Shown here piece by piece: positions 5,472 through 11,601 of a DNA stretch of 11,601 nucleotides (its first letter is position 1; each line of letters begins with the position of its first letter). The DNA comes from JAUWCW01 sp030609125 [NCBI: Candidatus Rokuibacteriota bacterium] (GTDB lineage: Bacteria > JAUVQV01): assembly GCA_030609125.1 (NCBI GenBank), contig JAUWCW010000029.1, positions 1 to 11,601 of the forward strand, given 5' to 3'. The notes beneath the pieces are model-generated. The model did no database searches. It was given only the letters and a program-made list of their open reading frames with translations, and had not been told where the DNA came from. Both the position numbers and the translations under genes were made by a program.

Positions 5472-8400
5472 ATGGTCAATTACAAGGCCTGTTGCGGGCT
5501 GGTTGTCTTCGCCGTCCTCCAGTTCCTGCCGTTGAGGGCGGCGCTGGGGGCGCAGATCATTCACCACGATCTCTCCGTCGTACTTGATCCGGTATCCCAC
5601 AGCCTCCGAGTCAGCGACACCGTCACGGTTCCGGAGTCCTTCCTCGCCGGCGACGGAAAGCCGCTGACCTTCTCCCTCCACGAAGGGCTCTCACCCTCCT
5701 CCCCCACTGCGGGCGTCGGAATCCTGAAGAGCGGCTCCCACGGCGGCTCCCCCGGGCTTGAAGCCTTCACGGCCGTTCTTCCCCCCTCGGTCCGCACCTT
5801 CACCCTGCACTACGGCGGCGCCATAGACCATCCCCTGGAAGAGGTCGGCGAGGAGTATGCCCGGGGCCAGCGGCAGACGGCGGGCCGCATATTCCAGGAC
5901 GGGGCCTATCTCTCTCCCCGGTCCGGCTGGTATCCCGATTTCGGAGAAGGCCTTTTCTCCTTCTCCCTCGCCATAGAGCTGCCCGCCGCGTGGGACGCCG
6001 TCAGCCAGGGGCGGCGCACCGAACACACAGCCGGCGCCGCATCGAGAAGTGTGCGGTGGGAAGAAGAGGTGCCGCAGGACTCCATATTCCTTGTCGCCGG
6101 GCCGTATACCGAGTACGTCCGGCAGGAGGGCGGACCGGCGGCGATGGTCTTTCTTCGCCGGCCGGACGAGTCTCTGGCGAACCGATACCTGGAAGTGACG
6201 CTGCAGTACGTTGCCATGTACGAAGAGCTGATCGGCCCCTACCCGTACGGAAAATTCGCGCTGGTGGAGAACTTCTGGGAGACCGGATACGGGATGCCTT
6301 CCTTCACCCTCATGGGCCCGAAAGTCATTCGCTTCCCCTTCATACTTCACTCTTCCTACCCGCACGAGATCCTCCACAACTGGTGGGGCAACGGCGTCTA
6401 TATCGATTACGAGAGCGGCAACTGGGGGGAGGGGCTCACCGCCTACCTCTCCGATCACCTGATCAAGGAGCAGAGAAACCAGGGCGCCCAATACCGCCTC
6501 ATCGCCCTGCAGAAGTACTCCGACTACGTCACCTCGGGCCGGGACCTGCCCCTCACGGATTTTCGCTCGCGCCACGGCTCGGTGAGCGAAGCCGTGGGCT
6601 ACGGCAAGTCGCTCATGTTCTTCCACATGCTGCGACGCCGGCTGGGGGACGACGCCTTCCGCGGCGGTCTCCGCGCTTTCTACGGGCAGCACCTCTCCCG
6701 GGTCGCCTCCTTCGACGATCTGCGCCGCGCTTTCGAAACTTCCTCCGGGGAATCGCTGGAGCACTTTTTCGAGCAGTGGCTTTCCCGCAAGGGCGCTCCA
6801 CGCCTGACGGCGGAGGGGGTGAGCCTCGCACGCGACGGTGACGATTATCTGCTCCGGGGAACGCTCCGCCAGACACAGGAGGAGAAAGCGTTCGTCATTG
6901 ACGTTCCCCTCGCCGTCACCCTGGAGGGGAAAGTCGAGGCGGCCGAGGCCGTCGTGCCCATGACGTCCCGGAGTGCTTCCTTCGAGCTTCGCTTCCGCGA
7001 AGCGCCCCGGCGCGTCGACGTCGATCCCTCCTTCGACGTCTTCCGGAGGCTGGACCCTCTGGAGATTCCTCCCGCTCTGACGATGGCCTTCGGCGCCGAC
7101 AAGGCGCTCATCCTTCTCCCCTCCGCCGCCGGCGCCGACATTCTCGACGGGTACCGCGAACTCGCCCGCTCCCTGAGCCGCAGCGGCCCCGGGAGCGTGG
7201 AAATCATGACCGACGATGAGATTGAAGAGCTCCCGGCGGACCGGTCGGTCTGGCTCCTGGGCTGGGAAAACCGCCTCTTTCCGGAGATGCTGCGGGCCCT
7301 CGACGGCCGCGGCTTCTCTGCCGGCGACACGACGGTCCTTCTCGGAAAGAGCGAGATCCCGCGGGAAGACCACGCCTTCGTCCTCACCGCCCGCCACCCC
7401 TCCAGCCCCTCCCTCGCCCTGCTCTGGATAGCCGCGGACAATCCTGAAGCCATCCCCGGCCTGGGCCGGAAGCTACCCCACTACCACAAGTACAGCTACC
7501 TGGCCTTCTCCGGTCCGGAACCGGAAAACGTCGCCAAGGGGCGCTGGCCCGTGAAAGAAAGTCCCTTGACCATGGTTCTTGCCGGCGGCGGCGAGTCTCC
7601 CCCTCCCCCCCCCGGCAGTCTCCCCCGCCGGGACCCGCTGGCCTCCCTGGAGCCCCTCTTCTCCCGGGAGCGCATGGTCGAAACCATCGCCTTTCTCGCC
7701 TCCGAGAAACTCGGGGGACGCGGGCTGGGAACCCTCGGCCTGGACAGCGCCGCCCGCCACATCGCCGAAAGCTTTTCTTCCTCCGGACTGCGGCCCGGTG
7801 GAGATGACGGCAAGAGCTATTTTCAGAGCTGGGCCCACCCCGGCGACGACGGCTCCGGGGAGATCCTCCTCCAGAACGTCATCGGCGTCATTCCCGGCGC
7901 CCGCCCGGAGTGGGAGGGGCAGACCATCGTCATCGGCGCTCACTACGATCACCTCGGCCGCGGCTCGGGCGTCGCCGGTTCGGATGTGCGGCAAGGGAAC
8001 GAGGGTTTCTTTCATCCCGGAGCGGATGACAACGCCAGCGGCGTCGCCCTTCTGCTCGAGCTCGCGCGTGTGCTCGGCGGCGGCTGGAAGCCGGAACGCA
8101 CCGTCGTCTTCGCCGCCTTTTCCGGGGAGGAGGCGGGCAAGATCGGCTCCCGTTATTACGTTGACAACGCCGATCCTTCCCCCGCCCTCGGCTGCCGGGC
8201 AATGATCAACCTGGACACGGTGGGCAGGCTGAGGGACGGCAAGCTCATGGTCCTCGGCGGCGGCTCGTCCAGGGACTGGGTCCACATCTTCCGCGGAGCA
8301 GGTTTTCTCTCCGGCGTGGAGGTGGAGATGGTGGCGGAAGATCTCGATTCCAGCGATCATGTCTGCTTCCAGGAAAAGGGCATCCCGGCGGTTCAGCTCT

Positions 8401-8855
8401 TCTCCGGCCCCCATCTCGACTATCACCGGCCGGGCGATACGCCCGACAAGATGGATCCGGACGGACTCCTCAGGCTGGCGGCCCTGACAAAAGAGGTGCT
8501 GGAGTACCTGGCACGCAGGGAAGAGCCCCTCACGGCTCCGCCCGCTTCGGGCAGGGGCCCCGCGGAAGACCGCTCACCGGCCGGCGGGAAGCGCAAGTCC
8601 AGCCTCGGGACGGTTCCCGATTTCTCCTTCCCCGGGCCGGGGGTGCGCCTCGCAGGGGTCGTTCCCGGGTCGCCGGCGGAAAAGGCCGGCCTGCGCGAGG
8701 GGGACGTGGTCCATGCCGTAGGGGAGACGAAGATCCCCTCCCTGCGCGACCTCGCCGCGGTCCTGAGGAGGCTCCGCCCCGGAACACGGGTGGCGATCAG
8801 CTTCTCCAGGGACGGAAAACACCTCGGTGCGGAGGCAGTCCTCGAAGACCGATGA
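5472..8855 (+). CDS. secreted M1-like / M28 / PDZ tripartite metallopeptidase
   Basis: An 1127-residue protein; ATG 5472 is preceded by GAGGAG with a 4-nt gap. Residues 1-26 form a signal peptide (cleavage near LGA-Q). Residues about 30-530 are an M1-like domain with HEILH (H298, E299, H302), a downstream GEG whose E320 is the likely third zinc ligand, and Y377 in VGYGKS as the possible catalytic tyrosine. The GAMEN exopeptidase motif is replaced by GYGMPS (272-277). Residues about 540-700 are a linker region of unknown role, then a proline-rich stretch (710-714). Residues about 725-1015 are an M28 aminopeptidase domain with all expected metal residues: H824 and D826, D853, E886-E887, D915 and H985. 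Residues about 1055-1125 are a PDZ domain (GVVPGSPAEKAGLREGD). The protein should act in the periplasm or outside the cell, trimming peptides. It follows the PD40 gene by 146 bp. Domain calls are firm; activity of the M1 half is uncertain. Confidence 0.9.
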   Translation: MVNYKACCGLVVFAVLQFLPLRAALGAQIIHHDLSVVLDPVSHSLRVSDTVTVPESFLAGDGKPLTFSLHEGLSPSSPTAGVGILKSGSHGGSPGLEAFTAVLPPSVRTFTLHYGGAIDHPLEEVGEEYARGQRQTAGRIFQDGAYLSPRSGWYPDFGEGLFSFSLAIELPAAWDAVSQGRRTEHTAGAASRSVRWEEEVPQDSIFLVAGPYTEYVRQEGGPAAMVFLRRPDESLANRYLEVTLQYVAMYEELIGPYPYGKFALVENFWETGYGMPSFTLMGPKVIRFPFILHSSYPHEILHNWWGNGVYIDYESGNWGEGLTAYLSDHLIKEQRNQGAQYRLIALQKYSDYVTSGRDLPLTDFRSRHGSVSEAVGYGKSLMFFHMLRRRLGDDAFRGGLRAFYGQHLSRVASFDDLRRAFETSSGESLEHFFEQWLSRKGAPRLTAEGVSLARDGDDYLLRGTLRQTQEEKAFVIDVPLAVTLEGKVEAAEAVVPMTSRSASFELRFREAPRRVDVDPSFDVFRRLDPLEIPPALTMAFGADKALILLPSAAGADILDGYRELARSLSRSGPGSVEIMTDDEIEELPADRSVWLLGWENRLFPEMLRALDGRGFSAGDTTVLLGKSEIPREDHAFVLTARHPSSPSLALLWIAADNPEAIPGLGRKLPHYHKYSYLAFSGPEPENVAKGRWPVKESPLTMVLAGGGESPPPPPGSLPRRDPLASLEPLFSRERMVETIAFLASEKLGGRGLGTLGLDSAARHIAESFSSSGLRPGGDDGKSYFQSWAHPGDDGSGEILLQNVIGVIPGARPEWEGQTIVIGAHYDHLGRGSGVAGSDVRQGNEGFFHPGADDNASGVALLLELARVLGGGWKPERTVVFAAFSGEEAGKIGSRYYVDNADPSPALGCRAMINLDTVGRLRDGKLMVLGGGSSRDWVHIFRGAGFLSGVEVEMVAEDLDSSDHVCFQEKGIPAVQLFSGPHLDYHRPGDTPDKMDPDGLLRLAALTKEVLEYLARREEPLTAPPASGRGPAEDRSPAGGKRKSSLGTVPDFSFPGPGVRLAGVVPGSPAEKAGLREGDVVHAVGETKIPSLRDLAAVLRRLRPGTRVAISFSRDGKHLGAEAVLEDR

Positions 8856-8875
8856 GAACAAGGATCGCCTCAAAC

Positions 8876-8905
8876 TTGTCTTTGCGGGCCGGAATATGGT
8901 ATTGT
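8876..8905 (+). promoter_or_regulatory. weak candidate promoter for the lipoprotein-carbamoyltransferase pair
   Basis: TTGTCT (8876-8881) and TATTGT (8900-8905) are separated by 18 nt in the 126-bp gap after the peptidase gene. Each box matches consensus at four of six positions. No terminator hairpin was found in this gap, so read-through from upstream is also possible. Confidence 0.3.
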
Positions 8906-8981
8906 CTTGCCCCACGTGCTTGAAATAGACAACGAGATCAGACACTCACTTTCCCTGAAGTCCATACGGAGGTAAAACACT

Positions 8982-9779
8982 GTGAATAAAGCATTCGCAC
9001 CCCTTGTTCTCTCTGCCTTTCTTCTCACCCTTTCCGCGGGGTGCAAGAAAACCGACGTTCAGCAGGAAACGCAGGTCCCGTCCTCTCCCGCCTCGCAATC
9101 CTCGTCCCTGGAAAGCGCTCCCGGCGCGGTACCGTCCACCCAGGCGGGGAGCCGGAGCGGGACGGTGACGGAGACCATGGACGCCGGCGGCTACACGTAC
9201 GTCCAGGTCGATACCGGCTCCGAAACCATCTGGGCCGCTGCTCCCCAGTTCGCCGTTGCCGTCGGTGACGAGGTAACTATCCCCCCGGGGATGCCGATGA
9301 CCAACTATTACAGCAAGACCCTGGAGCGGGACTTCGACGTGGTCTACTTCGTTCCCGCCATACTGGGCACCGGGGCGGAAGCCCAGGCGGCCGGCGATCC
9401 TTCCGCCATGCCGACCGGACACCCCTCCCCCACGGAAGGAACCGATGCCGGGGACATCGACGTCCAGGGCATTGAAAAAGCGGAAAACGGCTTCACCGTG
9501 GCCGAACTCTTCAGCGACAAGTCCGGCCTGTCGGGCCAGAAGATCAGCGTCAGGGGCAAGGTCGTCAAGTTCTCCGGGGGCATCATGGGCAAGAACTGGA
9601 TCCACCTGCAGGACGGAACCGACCACGAAGGTTCCAACGACCTGACGGTCACCACCGCGGACATGGCGAACAAGGGCGACACCGTCCTGGTGAGCGGCAC
9701 ACTCGTCACCGACAAGGATTTCGGCGCCGGATACCGCTATGACGTGATCGTTGAAGACGCGCAGGTGACGGTAGAGTAG
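8982..9779 (+). CDS. outer-membrane-type lipoprotein with NrfJ-like and OB-fold-like domains
   Basis: A 265-residue protein from GTG 8982, with a strong GGAGGT at 8968-8973 and an 8-nt gap. The lipobox LSAGC places the lipidated cysteine at residue 21; Lys at +2 gives no inner-membrane retention signal, so outer-membrane sorting is expected. A flexible Ser/Pro-rich stretch follows. Residues 58-127 (SGTVTETMDAGGYTYVQVDT, then WAAAPQFAVAVGD and PPGMPMTNYYSKTL) match my memory of NrfJ-type proteins found beside some nitrite reductase systems. Residues about 166-265 (VRGKVVKFSGGIMGKNWIHL ... DFGAGYRYDVIVEDA) look like a small OB-fold seen attached to this domain in deltaproteobacteria. The biochemical role of neither domain is known to me. 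No cytochrome or nrf gene lies in the window. The carbamoyltransferase starts 30 bp downstream and is probably cotranscribed. Confidence 0.8.
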   Translation: MNKAFAPLVLSAFLLTLSAGCKKTDVQQETQVPSSPASQSSSLESAPGAVPSTQAGSRSGTVTETMDAGGYTYVQVDTGSETIWAAAPQFAVAVGDEVTIPPGMPMTNYYSKTLERDFDVVYFVPAILGTGAEAQAAGDPSAMPTGHPSPTEGTDAGDIDVQGIEKAENGFTVAELFSDKSGLSGQKISVRGKVVKFSGGIMGKNWIHLQDGTDHEGSNDLTVTTADMANKGDTVLVSGTLVTDKDFGAGYRYDVIVEDAQVTVE

Positions 9780-9809
9780 CCGCCCGCGTGGTGCACTTTC
9801 GCCGCCGCC

Positions 9810-11601
9810 ATGAACATACTCGGCATCTCCGCCTTCTACCATGACAGCGCTGCGGCGCTGGTAAGGGACGGCCGCATCGAGGCGGCGGCGCAGGAGGAGC
9901 GTTTCACCCGCCGCAAGCACGACCACCGCTTCCCGCTTCAGGCGGCCCGGTACTGTCTGGAAGAGGCCGGGATCACCGCCGCCGACCTCGACATCGTGGC
10001 CTTCTACGAGAAGCCCTTCCTCAAGTTCGAGCGGATTCTGGAGACCTACCTCGAATACGCCCCCTCCGGCATCCGTTCCTTTCTCAAGGCCATGCCGCTG
10101 TGGGTGAAGCAGAAGCTCTGGATCAAGGACCTGATCCGCCGCGAGCTCGATTTCGAGGGACAGATCATCTTCCCCGAACACCACGAGGCCCACGCCGCCT
10201 CTGCTTTCTTCCCCTCCCCTTTCGCGGAGGCGGCCTTCCTGACTGTCGACGGCGTCGGGGAGTGGACCACCACCAGCTACGGCATCGGCGAGGGGAACAC
10301 GATAAGAATTCTCGCCGACATCCGCTTCCCTCACTCCCTGGGACTCCTCTATTCGGCCTTCACCTACTTCACCGGTTTCAAGGTCAACTCGGGCGAATAC
10401 AAAGTCATGGGCCTCGCACCCTACGGCGAGCCCGTTTACCGGGACCTGATCCTGAAAGAGCTGATCGATCTGAAGGACGACGGCTCCTACAGGCTCAACA
10501 TGGACTATTTCGACTTTCCCGCGGGCCTGAAGATGACGGGGGAGAAGTTTTCCCGCCTCTTCGGCGGCCCGCCCCGCACTTCCGAAGGCGAGCTGACACA
10601 GAGAGAGATGGATCTGGCACGCTCCATCCAGGAGGTCACGGAGGAGGTCGTCCTGCGCATGGGGCGTCACGTGAGGAAGGAAACCGGCCGCCGCCACCTC
10701 TGCCTCGCCGGCGGGGTGGGACTCAACTGCGTGGCCAACGGGAAACTCCTCCGGGAGGGTATTTTCGAGGACATCTGGATCCAGCCCGCGGCGGGCGACG
10801 CCGGCGGCGCTCTCGGCGCGGCCTTGCTGGGGTGGCATCAGTATCTCGGCAAGGAGCGTGCGGCCCCGACCGATGAGTCCCAGCGCGGCTCCTACCTCGG
10901 CCCCTCCTACTCCGACGATGAAATCCGCTCTTTCCTGGAGAGCCGCAGCCTTCCTTTCACCGAGCTTTCGCGGGAGGAGATCGCCGCCAGGGTGGCCGGG
11001 CTGATCGCCGACGAGAAGGTCATCGGCTGGTTTCAGGGGCGGATGGAGTTCGGGCCGCGGGCCCTCGGCGCGAGGAGCATCATCGGCGACGCCCGCTCAC
11101 CGAAGATGCAGGAGGTGATGAATCTCAAGATCAAGTTCCGCGAGAGCTTCCGCCCCTTTGCCCCCTCCGTGCTGGAGGAAAAGGTCGCCGACTACTTCGA
11201 CATCGACAGGGCCAGCCCCTACATGCTCCTCGTGGCGGACGTGAGGGAGGAGCAGCGCCGCGAGCCCGGCGCTGAGGAAGCGGGCCGCAAGGGTCTGCAG
11301 AAGCTCTCGGCGGTGCGGTCCACCGTCCCCGCCATAACCCACGTCGACTGCTCGGCCCGTGTTCAGACCGTCAACAGCCGGACAAACCCCCTCTATCACG
11401 AGCTCATTTCGCGGTTCGACGAGGACCATGGCTGCCCGGTGATCATCAACACCTCGTTCAACGTCCGGGGCGAGCCGATCGTCTGCACTCCCGAGGATGC
11501 GTGGCGTTGCTTCATGCGCACCAACATGGACTATCTTGCTCTCGGGCCCTTCCTCCTTTCCAAGAGCGAGCAGCCTGCCCTCGAGGAAGAGGGCGACTGG
11601 C
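9810..11601 (+). CDS. NodU/CmcH-family carbamoyltransferase, C-terminal end cut by window edge
   Basis: The frame opens at ATG 9810 (MNILGISAFYHDSAA, the usual N-terminus of the family) and stays open for 597 codons to the right edge. Family members are close to 600 residues, so little is missing. These enzymes transfer a carbamoyl group from carbamoyl phosphate, through carbamoyl adenylate, to a hydroxyl group of a sugar, antibiotic or similar acceptor. The N-terminal Kae1-like domain shows the metal-binding FPEHHEAHAASAFF stretch (H124, H125, H128) and VDGVGEW (D147). Glycine-rich ATP-site segments follow (CLAGGVGLNCVANG and GDAGGALGAAL). The C-terminal YrdC-like half carries FQGRMEFGPRALGARSI. 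No Shine-Dalgarno sequence is obvious, and the gene follows the lipoprotein stop by 30 bp, so coupling is plausible. No glycosyltransferase, nod or biosynthetic gene is visible, so the acceptor is unknown; it may be cell-surface sugar or a pathway to the right. Confidence 0.9.
   Translation, partial: MNILGISAFYHDSAAALVRDGRIEAAAQEERFTRRKHDHRFPLQAARYCLEEAGITAADLDIVAFYEKPFLKFERILETYLEYAPSGIRSFLKAMPLWVKQKLWIKDLIRRELDFEGQIIFPEHHEAHAASAFFPSPFAEAAFLTVDGVGEWTTTSYGIGEGNTIRILADIRFPHSLGLLYSAFTYFTGFKVNSGEYKVMGLAPYGEPVYRDLILKELIDLKDDGSYRLNMDYFDFPAGLKMTGEKFSRLFGGPPRTSEGELTQREMDLARSIQEVTEEVVLRMGRHVRKETGRRHLCLAGGVGLNCVANGKLLREGIFEDIWIQPAAGDAGGALGAALLGWHQYLGKERAAPTDESQRGSYLGPSYSDDEIRSFLESRSLPFTELSREEIAARVAGLIADEKVIGWFQGRMEFGPRALGARSIIGDARSPKMQEVMNLKIKFRESFRPFAPSVLEEKVADYFDIDRASPYMLLVADVREEQRREPGAEEAGRKGLQKLSAVRSTVPAITHVDCSARVQTVNSRTNPLYHELISRFDEDHGCPVIINTSFNVRGEPIVCTPEDAWRCFMRTNMDYLALGPFLLSKSEQPALEEEGDW

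Noticed and set aside
5691-7397. A 568-codon minus-strand open frame
   Set aside because: It is antisense to the M1-like half of the peptidase, whose zinc motifs and domain sequence are unmistakable. The antisense translation matches nothing known to me.
8946-10838. A 630-codon minus-strand open frame
   Set aside because: It lies antisense to two well-supported plus-strand genes (lipoprotein and carbamoyltransferase) and its translation shows no recognisable family; long antisense frames are expected at this GC content.
1-11601. CRISPR arrays, tRNA or rRNA genes
   Set aside because: No regularly spaced direct repeats and no tRNA- or rRNA-like segments were seen on reading through the window.

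Overview
The window is GC-rich (roughly 65% in the coding parts) and tightly packed. The gene set suggests a deltaproteobacterium, most likely of the Desulfuromonadota / Geobacter-Desulfuromonas type: a CbrA-like transporter-domain sensor kinase, a long KamA-family radical SAM enzyme, an NrfJ-like lipoprotein, secreted TolB-like and metallopeptidase proteins, and a NodU/CmcH-type carbamoyltransferase. The lineage is inferred from gene types, not from a marker gene.

Left block, minus strand (about 4.05 kb leftward to the edge). A divergent promoter region (3949-4218) carries an exact TATAAT box reading left. It leads into a 603-residue KamA-family radical SAM/PLP aminomutase (2137-3948), then a 58-residue two-helix membrane protein (1594-1770), then the sodium/solute-symporter domain of a sensor kinase that runs off the left edge (1-1594). 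The last two overlap as TGATG. Between the aminomutase stop and the small-protein start sits a 357-bp, lower-GC (about 47-50%) insertion (1780-2136). It has 20-bp near-perfect terminal inverted repeats and two large internal hairpins. If it is removed, the aminomutase stop lies about 5 nt from the small gene's ATG, so these three genes probably formed one compact operon before the insertion.

Middle block, plus strand. A secreted six-repeat PD40/TolB-like propeller protein (4219-5325) is followed by an 1127-residue secreted protein (5472-8855) that fuses an M1-like metallopeptidase domain, an M28 metallopeptidase domain and a C-terminal PDZ domain. Together they look like an extracytoplasmic peptide-degrading pair.

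Right block, plus strand. A lipoprotein with an NrfJ-like domain and an OB-fold-like domain (8982-9779) lies 30 bp upstream of a carbamoyltransferase (9810 to the right edge, missing only its last residues).

Most noteworthy: (1) the insertion, whose non-identical stem positions are, by hand alignment, almost all G-U wobbles in the minus-strand RNA and none in the plus-strand RNA, suggesting a mobile element selected as a structured RNA; (2) the aminomutase, in which the two Asp residues that bind the lysine side chain in lysine 2,3-aminomutase appear replaced by Lys and Asn, as described for glutamate 2,3-aminomutase; (3) the linkage of that enzyme to a transporter-type sensor kinase.
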